DNA of 64,000 nt from Nitrosovibrio sp. Nv4 (GTDB lineage: Bacteria > Pseudomonadota > Gammaproteobacteria > Burkholderiales > Nitrosomonadaceae): positions 124,001 through 188,000 of the forward strand of contig NZ_OCMZ01000001.1 in the NCBI RefSeq assembly GCF_900215485.1. Reading direction: 5' to 3'. Positions 46,945 to 55,760 of this stretch are shown here, one piece after another. The notes beneath the pieces were generated by a model that did not search any database, had not been told where the DNA came from, and was given only the letters and a program-made list of their open reading frames with translations. A program made the position numbers and the translations under genes. Each line of letters starts with the position of its first letter. Positions within the stretch are counted from its first letter, which is position 1.

Positions 46945-48189
46945 TTGACCCTGTTGAATGAGTTTAAACAGCCGCTGCTGGCGCCCAAGGTTGGCCTCAT
47001 ATTGACCGGCGGCGGTGCACGCGCAGCCTATCAGGTGGGCGTGTTGCAGGCTATCGCCGACATGCTCCCAAAAAGGGCGCGTAATCCCTTTCCGGTCATT
47101 TGCGGCACCTCTGCCGGAGCACTTAATGCCGTCAGCCTCGCACTTTCGGCGCGTAATTTTCAGGAAGGTGTTCGGAAGCTGTCGGCAGTATGGGAAAATG
47201 CGCACGTCAACCAGGCCTATCGCTCCGATCCTGTTGGCGCGTATGGAAATGCGGCGCGGTGGTTGGCGTCGCTATTATTGGGGGGCCTGGGAAAGCATAC
47301 TGTCGTTTCCCTCCTGGACAATTCGCCGCTTGCTCAACTACTGGAAGATAGTTTGCCGCTTCATGGCGTCCAGAGAAGTATCGAGGCAGGCGCTTTGCAT
47401 GCCCTTGGCATCACCGCCTGGGGCTATACCTCCGGGCAGTCGGTTACGTTCTATCAGGGTGTGGACGATATCGCGCCATGGAAACGGGAGCGTCGTATCG
47501 GCATCGCGGCGCCGATCGGGATCGAGCACCTGCTCGCGTCCTCCGCTATCCCTCTTCTTTTTCCCGCGGTAAGAATCAATCGCGAATATTTTGGTGACGG
47601 TTCCATGCGCCAGCTTGCACCTATCAGCCCCGCACTGCATTTGGGCGCCGACCGGGTGCTGGTGATTGGAGTACGCAGGACCGCCGAAACGCAGCCCGAC
47701 CGCGTGAAGGTCGACAGTTATCCTACACTGGCTCAGATAGGAGGCCATGTTATGGGCAGTATTTTTCTCGATAGTCTTGACGTCGATCTGGAACGTTTGC
47801 AACGCATCAACAAGACCATCCAGATGATCCCGGACGAGAGGAAAAAAAATAATGACATGACGCTACGCCAGATCGAATCGATGGTAATTTCTCCCAGCGT
47901 CGAAATCAACAAAATCGCTGCGCAGCATGCGCACACGCTACCGCGCACCATCAGGCTCTTTTATCGCGCCATCGGAGCGATGAGGCGGGACGGCTCGGCG
48001 CTTTTGAGCTATGTTCTGTTTGAAGAACCCTTCTGTCGCGCATTAATCGAACTGGGGTATCAAGATACAATGCCGCGCAGATCCGAGATTCTGCAGTTCA
48101 TTTGCGCTAAGCAGCCTGTCGGACTTGAAGAATCGAAGCGAAAAAGTGACTGGGTGAGGACAGATTTTGAGGATTTTGAAGGCCAATAG
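46945..48189 (+). CDS. Patatin-like phospholipase family protein
   Basis: A 414-residue patatin-fold hydrolase. Oxyanion loop LTGGGARAAYQVGVLQ (about 18-33), the nucleophile elbow GTSAGALNA (Ser56) and the catalytic aspartate in the DG(S/A) motif GDGSMRQL (D218). The start is taken as TTG 46945, with GGAGCGGAG just upstream; a second TTG nine bases later is possible. It lacks a signal peptide, unlike exported patatins such as ExoU relatives. Acyl-ester substrate unknown. Confidence 0.9.
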   Translation: MTLLNEFKQPLLAPKVGLILTGGGARAAYQVGVLQAIADMLPKRARNPFPVICGTSAGALNAVSLALSARNFQEGVRKLSAVWENAHVNQAYRSDPVGAYGNAARWLASLLLGGLGKHTVVSLLDNSPLAQLLEDSLPLHGVQRSIEAGALHALGITAWGYTSGQSVTFYQGVDDIAPWKRERRIGIAAPIGIEHLLASSAIPLLFPAVRINREYFGDGSMRQLAPISPALHLGADRVLVIGVRRTAETQPDRVKVDSYPTLAQIGGHVMGSIFLDSLDVDLERLQRINKTIQMIPDERKKNNDMTLRQIESMVISPSVEINKIAAQHAHTLPRTIRLFYRAIGAMRRDGSALLSYVLFEEPFCRALIELGYQDTMPRRSEILQFICAKQPVGLEESKRKSDWVRTDFEDFEGQ

Positions 48190-48391
48190 TTATTCTATTG
48201 GCCAAAAAAGCGGCGAAATATGGACCAGCCAGACGCTTTTGCAGCTGATTTCCTTTAAGTCCGACAGGCTGCTAAGGCAAGAGAGTGAGGTGGACGCTGG
48301 TATAATCCCGAGAGCGATCCAGCGCCAGGCACACAAGGCTAAACCTCCTTAACTGCGTTTCACGTAGCCACCTCACTTTCAGAGATTATTT

Positions 48392-49117
48392 ATGGACATC
48401 GCCAGTCCGCAATTCTGGGTCGCGGTACTCCAGATCATCGCTATCGATATCGTTCTGGGAGGTGATAATGCGGTTGTTATTGCCCTTGCATGCCGGCGGC
48501 TGCCTGAGAAACAACGAAATCTCGGGATTTTCTGGGGAGTACTGGGCGCGATTGGCCTGAGGGTGGTGCTGATTTTCTTTGCCCTCAATCTGCTGGCGAT
48601 TCCATTCCTGAAAATTCTGGCTGCACTGTTACTGCTGTGGATCGGCACAAGACTGCTTCAGCCCGAGCCGGAAAGTAACGGGCACGATGTTGACGCAAGC
48701 ACAACATTGCTTGGCGCAATCAAGACTATTATTATTGCCGACGCCGTGATGAGCCTCGATAATGTCATTGCCATTGCCGGGGCCGCCAAGGACAGTCTTG
48801 GCCTCGTTATTTTCGGTCTGGTGGTAAGCGTGCCTGTCATCGTGCTGGGAAGCAAGCTCGTAATGAGACTCATGGATCGTTTTCCCGTCACCATCTTCAT
48901 AGGTGCAGGCTTGCTCGGCTGGATCGCGGGTGATATGAGCGTTACCGACGCAGTCAACAAAGAATGGGTGAATGCCAACGCAGTTTATCTGCATTGGTTC
49001 GCCCCCGCGTGTGGCGCGGTGGTGGTTGTGATCACTGGCAAGTGGCTTGCACAAAAGGCGCAGGCAAAAAGGGCCGGTATTGTTGACCTGGCAGATGATA
49101 TAAACAAACCGTTATAG
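48392..49117 (+). CDS. TerC-family membrane protein
   Basis: A 241-residue polytopic protein with about seven transmembrane helices. Family hallmarks: IIAIDIVLGGDNAVVIALACR (about 14-34) and the second acidic repeat IADAVMSLDNVIAIAGAA (about 110-127), whose aspartates and asparagines are thought to bind metal. TerC proteins are linked to metal (Mn2+) handling during protein export and to tellurite resistance. No tellurite operon is nearby. Confidence 0.92.
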   Translation: MDIASPQFWVAVLQIIAIDIVLGGDNAVVIALACRRLPEKQRNLGIFWGVLGAIGLRVVLIFFALNLLAIPFLKILAALLLLWIGTRLLQPEPESNGHDVDASTTLLGAIKTIIIADAVMSLDNVIAIAGAAKDSLGLVIFGLVVSVPVIVLGSKLVMRLMDRFPVTIFIGAGLLGWIAGDMSVTDAVNKEWVNANAVYLHWFAPACGAVVVVITGKWLAQKAQAKRAGIVDLADDINKPL

Positions 49118-49151
49118 TTACCTCATAAATAATCGTCACATGCTGGAGAAC

Positions 49152-49580
49152 ATGATGCTGAAATTTCTGTTGCCGGTGGATGGTTCGGATACCTCCAATA
49201 GAGCGGTTGCCGCATTCATCAACCTCATCAATTGGTACAAGGAAACACCGGAAATTCACCTGCTGAACGTGCAATTTCCGCTGCGTGGAAACGTGCCGAT
49301 GTTTATCGACAAAGAAAGTATCGACCTGTATTACCAGGAAGAAGGCAGGAAGGAACTTCGCGCGGCGGGCGAATTGCTGGATCACGCAGGCATTGCCTAC
49401 CGGTTTCACATCGTCGCCGGCACTCCAGCGGATATGATCGTACGGTATGCGGAAGAAATGAGTTTTGATCAAATAATCATCGGGCCGCGCGGGCTCGGGG
49501 CAGTCAGGGGCATCTTGCTGGGTTCGGTTGCCAGCAAGATCATGCACCTGTCGACAGTACCAGTGCTGCTTCTCAAATAA
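49152..49580 (+). CDS. Universal stress protein (UspA family)
   Basis: A 142-residue single Usp domain. Start at 49152 or 49155 is preferred since GGAG lies at 49144; an earlier ATG at 49140 would overlap it. Motifs: MMLKFLLPVDGSDTSN at the N-terminus, and the ATP-binding C-terminal IIGPRGLGAVRGILLGSVAS (G-2x-G-9x-G-S type). It follows terC after 34 bp and precedes a pilin-like gene after 17 bp. Confidence 0.93.
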   Translation: MMLKFLLPVDGSDTSNRAVAAFINLINWYKETPEIHLLNVQFPLRGNVPMFIDKESIDLYYQEEGRKELRAAGELLDHAGIAYRFHIVAGTPADMIVRYAEEMSFDQIIIGPRGLGAVRGILLGSVASKIMHLSTVPVLLLK

Positions 49581-49597
49581 TAATTTAACGGAGAATA

Positions 49598-50128
49598 ATG
49601 GATAGCATGAGCTTTAACCAAAAAACCTTTATCGGGATGGTGCGGGATCAATGGGGCTTGACCTTGATCGAAATGATGATGATATTTGCCATTATCGGCA
49701 TTCTGGTCACGATCGCTATCCCGCCTGCATATCAGCTTTACGAGGATTCGCAAGCGCGGGAACAAGTCACTGAAGCAGTCAATCTTCTGGATAGCGTCAA
49801 AGCGCCCATCGCCGGATTTTATTCGGATAAGGGAAGATGGCCAACAAAGACAGAGTTCGACAGCTTTGTAACGACACAGACAGGAAAGTATGTTGCGAGC
49901 CTCACCCCGAGAATTCTGCCTGACGGCGGTTTTCAGGTCACCGCGGCGTTCAGGAGCAATGGTGTCAGCCCGGAACTTTTAAACGAGGGTACCGGCAGAA
50001 CGCTGGTACTAGCCACAAAAAACGGTGTTGAATGGGTCTGCAACGACAATACCGACCCCGTCAGCGGTGTTCCCGGTCTTGTCGCAGGAAGTGTGTTACC
50101 TCAACACAGACCGCAGTCCTGCAAGTAG
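49598..50128 (+). CDS. Type IV pilin-like protein
   Basis: A 176-residue prepilin. The leader (about 20 residues) ends in glycine before LTLIEMMMIFAIIGILVTIA, the N-methylation motif with the conserved glutamate at +5 and a transmembrane helix. The rest has AREQVTEAVNLLDSVK and a C-terminal disulfide candidate (VCNDN...SCK). It is a lone pilin gene with no assembly ATPase or secretin nearby, so it is a major pilin of an apparatus encoded elsewhere or a minor pilin. Confidence 0.88.
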   Translation: MDSMSFNQKTFIGMVRDQWGLTLIEMMMIFAIIGILVTIAIPPAYQLYEDSQAREQVTEAVNLLDSVKAPIAGFYSDKGRWPTKTEFDSFVTTQTGKYVASLTPRILPDGGFQVTAAFRSNGVSPELLNEGTGRTLVLATKNGVEWVCNDNTDPVSGVPGLVAGSVLPQHRPQSCK

Positions 50129-50536
50129 AGATGCAAGATACAGTCGTTAACCTCGCTGGGCATGCAGCGACATTCTTTCAAACTTATATCGGGCCACGCA
50201 AGAACATGAGAAATATAAGGCATCATACAACCGCGCATAACACCACGTACCTTCCGACCGGCAAAAGGAGCAGAGAGGCAGGGGTAGAGAGGCGCTGGCT
50301 GAAATCCATTGAGCATTGACCCCCACCCCTCAAAGCTTATAATCATTAAATGGCCATATCCTTACCTTGCGGGTTGAAGCATCCTTTCGCTCAGCCCGCT
50401 ACATTTATCCGTTACTTCTGAACGCCGGTTTACCCGACGCGAACTCGCATCTGGATGGAAAAGGAAGAAAAAACCGAAAAACGTAACTTGCGGACTGGCA
50501 TGTTCTGTAGCAAAACAAGACAACGGGAAGAATTAT
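50129..50536. other. Gap of about 400 bp
   Basis: No gene supported. Frames on the plus strand (50032-50319) and minus strand (50101-50346) overlap the pilin end and lack ribosome-binding sites. The AT-rich TTATAATCATTAAAT near 50338-50352 contains a TATAAT that could serve as a -10 element for the next gene, though no -35 is clear. Confidence 0.45.
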
Positions 50537-50989
50537 ATGAATGAATTTACCGATCAAATAGCAGGATACTTCAATCAAGTACCCATGTGGCCCTTGGTTT
50601 TGCTCGGTATGGGAATTGTTTTCACGGGAATTTATGAGCTGTTTCACCGCAAACGCCGGGCTGAGGCCGCCGATGAATTTCGCTCGGCTATTCTCTCGAC
50701 GCTCTCGGGCCTGTATCCCGAGGCTACTAACTGGCCTAAAAGTATAGATACGTATCTTTGCGCGCGATTGCCCGTGATGCAGGAAATCATCGAAGACTTT
50801 AAACAAAATGTTCCACAGGAGGACTTGCCGGCCTACAACAGGGACTGGGATAACTACTGCCACTTTTGCCGTGCCGAGGTAACCGACGACAAGTGTACCG
50901 CGGCAGAGATGAATCCGGGCACAGAGCCGGATCCAAAAAAAACCTTTCACGCGCTTGTCTCCAAGCTTTTAAGTTATGCGAACTACTGA
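50537..50989 (+). CDS. Single-span membrane protein, unknown function
   Basis: A 150-residue protein with one N-terminal hydrophobic helix (about 17-35, PLVLLGMGIVFTGIYELF) and a basic stop-transfer HRKRR. The cytoplasmic part is helical and ends with CHFCRAEVTDDKC, three cysteines that could bind a metal. GGAAGAA lies 8 bases upstream. Its stop overlaps the convergent gene stop by 7 bp. Confidence 0.7.
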   Translation: MNEFTDQIAGYFNQVPMWPLVLLGMGIVFTGIYELFHRKRRAEAADEFRSAILSTLSGLYPEATNWPKSIDTYLCARLPVMQEIIEDFKQNVPQEDLPAYNRDWDNYCHFCRAEVTDDKCTAAEMNPGTEPDPKKTFHALVSKLLSYANY

Positions 50990-51447
50990 GTTTTAGACAA
51001 CGCTTTGTACGTCCAGGCAAGGGAAATTCCAAACACGACGTGCGTCACTACGGTGATCCAGTCACGAGCCGCCGAGAACCAGGGGAAAACGAACGTTGCT
51101 CCGTACATATTCATTACGTATAACGTCAACCCGTAGATAGAACCCGCGAGCAACGAAAACGCCGTACTCATACCGAAACGTGAGATCAACCAGGCCAGAA
51201 TCAGGCCGTATGCAATTGAAATCGCAAAGTGGATGAACGTCGCTGCCGCCATCACCTGCCAGTCGAACGTTGCCGGTGGCGGTAGAACCTCAGGACCCAT
51301 CAGGATCGCCGCCGCCAAACGAGCGTCTCTGAATAAAATCTCCGGCAGAGCATCAGTGAAGGACCACCACAGGACGATCTGCGCTCCAGTGGCAACGACT
51401 CCGGCGACTATACCAGCGCCAATCGCGGCACTCCAGCTCAATGACAT
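50983..51447 (-). CDS. Four-helix membrane protein, unknown function
   Basis: A 154-residue protein, almost all transmembrane: about four helices (residues 7-30, 63-88, 91-115, 124-147). It begins MSLSWSAAIGAGIVAGVVATGAQ and has conserved-looking GPEVLPPPATFDW and FPWFSAARDWITVVTHVVFG. Relatives are sometimes mislabelled as transporter fragments, but the length is complete for this short family. Convergent and overlapping with 50537-50989. Confidence 0.75.
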   Translation of the reverse strand: MSLSWSAAIGAGIVAGVVATGAQIVLWWSFTDALPEILFRDARLAAAILMGPEVLPPPATFDWQVMAAATFIHFAISIAYGLILAWLISRFGMSTAFSLLAGSIYGLTLYVMNMYGATFVFPWFSAARDWITVVTHVVFGISLAWTYKALSKTQ

Positions 51448-51876
51448 GCGTAAGAATTGAGACTGTTAACCATTCATCCCGGTGCCAATCATTCATGCCC
51501 TCCGCTAAGCCGAAACTCTGCGCGTAACCCCCGATTGCCAACCAACGGCAAATGTCGCCGTCGGGAGCAGCTGATATCACTGATGAAGACGGCGTTCCCT
51601 TGACGTTGTTCCTTTGATCTGTGCGATCTGTGCGACTTCTATATTTCAAAACCCACTAATGTAAACGGATTCGTTTTACAATGATAGCGAAGCTATCTCG
51701 GGAAATAGCCGTAGCGACGCATCTCGCGCATGCAAAATCCATGTTACCTGCCCGGAATACTTAATATGAATAGCGAGGATATTGCCATGAAACTGAAAAG
51801 CGGGAACTCCACGGACCGGATGTTTGCAAATTCAGATTCCCGAGACACCTCGTAGCGGTATGCAATCAAAGTATCC
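51448..51876. other. Upstream region of yqgE
   Basis: About 430 bp with no gene. It contains an imperfect inverted repeat TGTAAACG/CGTTTTACA at 51660-51680, operator-like but unassigned. The minus-strand frame at 51744-52013 overlaps yqgE and is rejected. Confidence 0.45.
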
Positions 51877-52437
51877 ATGCAAAACGTCGATTTGACCCAC
51901 CATTTTCTGATCGCCATGCCAGCCATGACGGATCCTTTCTTTGCCAAGACGCTAACGTATATCTGTGAGCATAGCGACCAGGGTGCATTAGGTGTGGTGG
52001 TGAATCGACCCATTGACCTTACTTTGAAGGACCTGCTGGATCAACTCGATATTTCCTCTGAAGATCAGGCTATAGGGGGATTGCCGGTCATGTTTGGCGG
52101 GCCGATACAACTGGATCGCGGCTTCGTACTCCATCAGCCTGTTGGGGACTGGCAATCGACCATGGTCGTAAACGATAAGGTCGGGCTTACGACTTCACTT
52201 GACATCCTGCGGGCGATGGCAAGCGGAGAGAGCCCAAAGGAAGTACTGGTCGCATTAGGTTATTCGGGATGGGCGCCCGGTCAGATAGAGCATGAGCTGT
52301 CCCAGAATGCGTGGCTCACTGTACCCGCATCGCCCAGCATCATCTTTGAATTGCCGGTCGAGGAGCGATTGACGGCGGCGATGCGTTCGCTCGGCGTCGA
52401 TTTCTCCAGCTTGTCCGATGAAGTGGGTCATTCTTGA
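51877..52437 (+). CDS. yqgE: YqgE/AlgH (UPF0301) family protein
   Basis: A 186-residue UPF0301 protein. Motifs: [18 protein letters not shown] (about 6-23), [18 protein letters not shown] (about 26-43), the [13 protein letters not shown] region, and [20 protein letters not shown]. The molecular role is unknown; P. aeruginosa AlgH was described as an alginate regulator, which may not apply. yqgE-ruvX is a conserved gene pair. Confidence 0.95.
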   Translation: MQNVDLTHHFLIAMPAMTDPFFAKTLTYICEHSDQGALGVVVNRPIDLTLKDLLDQLDISSEDQAIGGLPVMFGGPIQLDRGFVLHQPVGDWQSTMVVNDKVGLTTSLDILRAMASGESPKEVLVALGYSGWAPGQIEHELSQNAWLTVPASPSIIFELPVEERLTAAMRSLGVDFSSLSDEVGHS

Positions 52438-52474
52438 AACAGCGTTGATTCGGTAACAATCAGATATCTCAGTC

Positions 52475-52954
52475 ATGCAAGATCGGCATGATTCAACCGC
52501 TCAACAAACGCCTGTTAACAGCGGGCATCGTCCTGGGACGGTTCTGGGGTTCGATTTTGGCGGGAGGCGCATCGGCGTGGCGGTTGGGCAGCTGGAACTA
52601 GGCTTGGCGCATCCTCTTGCAACCGTGAGCAATGCAAATGCGGAGGAGTGCTTCGGAACCATCGCGCAATTAATTGGAGAGTGGCGGCCGATTTTACTGG
52701 TAGTGGGCCTGCCCACTCATGCCGATGGCACGGAACACGAACTGACACGGCGTAGCCGGCGTTTTTCCCGGCGCCTGGAAGGCCGTTTCGGCATCAAGAC
52801 TGTGCTGGTAGATGAACGATACACTTCAGTTGACGCGAGTGCAGCGCTGCGGGAAGGAGGTATTAAAGGAAAGAAACAGAAACCTGTACTGGATCAAATG
52901 GCGGCGCAACTGATATTACAAACCTATTTTGACGGACGAGATGCAACTACCTGA
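52475..52954 (+). CDS. ruvX: Pre-16S rRNA processing nuclease / Holliday junction resolvase-like protein
   Basis: A 159-residue RNase H-fold protein (YqgF). Motifs: LGFDFGGRRIGVAVGQLELG (about 24-43), the LLVVGLPTHADGTEHE segment and VDERYTSVDA, which carry the catalytic acidic residues. Lies 37 bp after yqgE and overlaps pyrR by 14 bp if pyrR starts at 52941, so these genes are surely co-transcribed. Confidence 0.94.
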   Translation: MQDRHDSTAQQTPVNSGHRPGTVLGFDFGGRRIGVAVGQLELGLAHPLATVSNANAEECFGTIAQLIGEWRPILLVVGLPTHADGTEHELTRRSRRFSRRLEGRFGIKTVLVDERYTSVDASAALREGGIKGKKQKPVLDQMAAQLILQTYFDGRDATT

Positions 52955-53450
52955 CGCAGAACATTTACTGACCAACTTGACCGAAAGGGTACGGCACGAC
53001 ATCGGACCGAACACCGCACTTGTAGGCATCCACACCGGAGGCGTATGGCTGGCGGAACGGCTGCACCAGAATTTGCAGCTTTCGCTCCCATTAGGCACTT
53101 TGGATGTTTCGTTCTACCGCGACGATTTTGGTCAGATTGGCCTTCATCCCCAGATCAGGCCTTCGGATGTCCCATTCAAGGTAGAGGGCAGCCACATAGT
53201 TTTAGTGGACGACGTACTCTACACCGGGCGTACCATCCGTGCTGCAATCAATGAGCTATTCGACTATGGCCGGCCTGCAAGCGTTCGCCTCGCCGCGTTG
53301 ATAGACCGCGGCGGCAGGGAGCTTCCGATGGTAGCGCAATATGTCGGTGCGGTGCTCGACGTGCCTTCAGATAAAATGCTGGCGCTGGAAAAAAGCGTCG
53401 AGGGAAAATTAAGTCTGAGCCTGTATGACAAACGCCGGAACAATGAGTAA
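52941..53450 (+). CDS. pyrR: PyrR bifunctional uracil phosphoribosyltransferase/pyrimidine regulator
   Basis: A 169-residue PRTase-fold protein. PRPP-binding motif [15 protein letters not shown] (about 87-101), and [10 protein letters not shown] and [15 protein letters not shown] as in PyrR. In Gram-positives PyrR binds pyr mRNA to control attenuation; in proteobacteria it may act mainly as an enzyme or by other means. No PyrR-type RNA attenuator was recognised in this operon. An upstream TTG (52929) is an alternative start; 52941 gives the usual N-terminus. Confidence 0.92.
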   Translation: MQLPDAEHLLTNLTERVRHDIGPNTALVGIHTGGVWLAERLHQNLQLSLPLGTLDVSFYRDDFGQIGLHPQIRPSDVPFKVEGSHIVLVDDVLYTGRTIRAAINELFDYGRPASVRLAALIDRGGRELPMVAQYVGAVLDVPSDKMLALEKSVEGKLSLSLYDKRRNNE

Positions 53451-54393
53451 CAATCCGCAGCTGAACAAGAATGGCCAATTGCAACACCTCCTCACGACCG
53501 AGGGACTGCCCGCCCCCATTTTGCTTCATATACTCGATACCGCCGAGTCTTTTGTCGGGGTTACCGAGCGCGATGTTAAAAAGGTGCCTTTGCTACGCGG
53601 CAAATCCATATTCAATTTATTCTTCGAACCCAGCACCCGCACCCGGACAACATTTGAAATCGCGGCAAAACGGCTCTCGGCCGATGTCGTCAATCTCAAC
53701 ATTGCCGCGTCATCTCAATCCAAAGGTGAGACGCTGCTCGATACGGTGGATAATCTCTCTGCCATGCATGCCGACATGTTCGTGGTCCGGCATTCGCAAA
53801 GCGGCGCGGCCCACCTGATTGCGCGCCATATGCGGCCCGAGATCCATATTATCAATGCGGGAGACGGCCGCCATGCGCATCCCACGCAGGCCTTGCTCGA
53901 TGTGTTTACCATCCGCCGCTACAAAAGTGACTTCCGTAATTTGAGGGTAGCTATCGTCGGGGACATTCTGCATTCACGCGTGGCGCGCTCGCAAATTCAT
54001 GCCCTCACCACTCTCGGCGTACCGGAAGTGCGAGTCATCGCGCCCAAAACCTTGCTGCCGACCAAGGTCGAACGGCTCGGCGTACATGTTTACCATGACA
54101 TGACGCAAGGGTTGAAAGACGTGGATGTGCTAATGATGCTGCGTTTGCAAAACGAGCGCATGCTGAGTGCGCGCCTGCCCAGCACGGAAGAATACTTCAA
54201 GTATTACGGACTGACTCAGGAGAAACTGGCGCTGGCGAAGCGCGACGCTATTGTGTTGCATCCTGGCCCGATGAATCGGGGCGTCGAAATCGATTCAGCG
54301 GTGGCCGACGGCAAACAATCGGTCATCCTGCCTCAGGTGACCTTTGGCATTGCGGTCCGGATGGCGGTTATGTCGATCTTGGCGGGTAGTTGA
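53443..54393 (+). CDS. pyrB: Aspartate carbamoyltransferase catalytic subunit
   Basis: Condenses carbamoyl phosphate and aspartate in pyrimidine synthesis. The 316-residue enzyme has [12 protein letters not shown] with the carbamoyl-phosphate loop (about S64-T67), HPTQALLDV (about 147-155), and the aspartate-domain [10 protein letters not shown] segment and [12 protein letters not shown] near the end. Start ATG 53443 overlaps the pyrR stop; an earlier ATG at 53425 is possible. No pyrI regulatory gene follows. Instead a PyrC-like gene overlaps or abuts it, as in pseudomonads. Confidence 0.96.
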   Translation: MSNNPQLNKNGQLQHLLTTEGLPAPILLHILDTAESFVGVTERDVKKVPLLRGKSIFNLFFEPSTRTRTTFEIAAKRLSADVVNLNIAASSQSKGETLLDTVDNLSAMHADMFVVRHSQSGAAHLIARHMRPEIHIINAGDGRHAHPTQALLDVFTIRRYKSDFRNLRVAIVGDILHSRVARSQIHALTTLGVPEVRVIAPKTLLPTKVERLGVHVYHDMTQGLKDVDVLMMLRLQNERMLSARLPSTEEYFKYYGLTQEKLALAKRDAIVLHPGPMNRGVEIDSAVADGKQSVILPQVTFGIAVRMAVMSILAGS

Positions 54394-54398
54394 CCACC

Positions 54399-55673
54399 AT
54401 GAAGATAATCATCGGAAATGGGCGTGTCATAGACCCTGAAAATCGTATTGACAGGATCATGGATGTGTTCATTGCAGAGGGGAAGATTGTCGCGCTCGGC
54501 GCTCCTCCTCACGGTTTTCAGGCCGACCGCGAAATAAACGCAAAGGATCTGGTAGTTTGTCCCGGCCTGGTGGATCTATCGGCGCGGTTGCGTGAGCCGG
54601 GCCTTGAATATAAGGCCACGCTTGAATCCGAAATGGCGGCGGCGGTGGCCGGGGGGGTGACAAGCCTGGCATGCTCCCCGGACACCGACCCCGTATTGGA
54701 CGAACCGGGACTGGTGGAAATGCTGAAGCATCGCGCCAGAAATCTCAATCAGGCCCATGTCTACCCCATCGGTGCGCTTACCCGCGGCTTGAAAGGCGAA
54801 TGGCTGACGGAAATGGCCGAATTGCGCGACGCCGGGTGCGTCGCTTTTGGACATTCCGACATGCCGCTTCCCAACACCCGGGTAATGATGCAAGCGATGC
54901 AGTATGCCTCTACCTTCGGCTTCTCGGTGTGGTTGCGTCCGCAGGATGTAAACCTTGCTGACGGCGGCGTGGCGCATGACGGAGAAGTAGCGACGCGATT
55001 GGGCCTGCCTGCGATTCCCGTATGCTCGGAAACCGTGGCGCTATCGAATATTATTCTGATGGCGAGGGAAACAGGGGCCAAGGTGCATCTGTGCCGGATA
55101 TCCAGCGCGGAAGGTGTTGCCATGGTCGGGGCAGCCCGGCGGCAAGGATTGCCCATTACCTGCGATGTGGCGGTGAATCATACGCATCTCTCCGAGATGG
55201 ACATCGGCTTCTTCGATTCCAATTGTCATCTTGTTCCTCCATTGCGAGGGTTGGGAGACCGTGATGCGTTACGGAGCGGTCTTCTGCACGGTACAATAGA
55301 TGCGATATGCTCCGATCATGCACCGGTAGATGAAGACGCCAAGTTGTTACCCTTCGCTGAGGCCGAGGCTGGCGCCACCGGTCTGGAACTGCTGCTCCCG
55401 CTTACATTGAAATGGGCGGGGGAGATGAAGGTTCCGCTGATTGCGGCGCTAGGCAAGATTACCTCGGAACCCGCTCGTATACTCGGTGTGGATGCCGGAC
55501 ATCTTTCATCCGGCGCGCCCGCTGATCTTTGTATTTTCGATCCCGATCAATACTGGATAGTGGAAGCAGGAGTCCTCAAAAGCCAGGGCAAGAATACGCC
55601 CTTTCTGGGTATGGAACTGAAAGGCAGGGTAAAATATACCTTAGTAGCCGGCAACATCGTGCATGAGGGCTAG
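54399..55673 (+). CDS. Inactive dihydroorotase-like protein (PyrC'/PyrX)
   Basis: A 424-residue amidohydrolase-fold protein related to type I dihydroorotases. In active members the first strand ends DxHxH; here the motif reads PGLVDLSARLREPG (D59-L-S61-A-R63), so both metal-binding histidines are replaced. Later motifs are largely kept: VNHTHLSEMD and CSDHAPVDED. A TTG at 54390 would overlap the pyrB stop by 4 bases; ATG 54399 is chosen. By analogy with pseudomonad PyrC', it probably scaffolds the ATCase dodecamer, and an active DHOase should be encoded elsewhere. Confidence 0.88.
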   Translation: MKIIIGNGRVIDPENRIDRIMDVFIAEGKIVALGAPPHGFQADREINAKDLVVCPGLVDLSARLREPGLEYKATLESEMAAAVAGGVTSLACSPDTDPVLDEPGLVEMLKHRARNLNQAHVYPIGALTRGLKGEWLTEMAELRDAGCVAFGHSDMPLPNTRVMMQAMQYASTFGFSVWLRPQDVNLADGGVAHDGEVATRLGLPAIPVCSETVALSNIILMARETGAKVHLCRISSAEGVAMVGAARRQGLPITCDVAVNHTHLSEMDIGFFDSNCHLVPPLRGLGDRDALRSGLLHGTIDAICSDHAPVDEDAKLLPFAEAEAGATGLELLLPLTLKWAGEMKVPLIAALGKITSEPARILGVDAGHLSSGAPADLCIFDPDQYWIVEAGVLKSQGKNTPFLGMELKGRVKYTLVAGNIVHEG

Positions 55674-55760
55674 GCCACAGTTCACGGCACGTATGGCATG
55701 GCATCTCGCATCTGAACCGCGCACTGAACTGCGCATCTGAACGATTACTGGATCAATATC

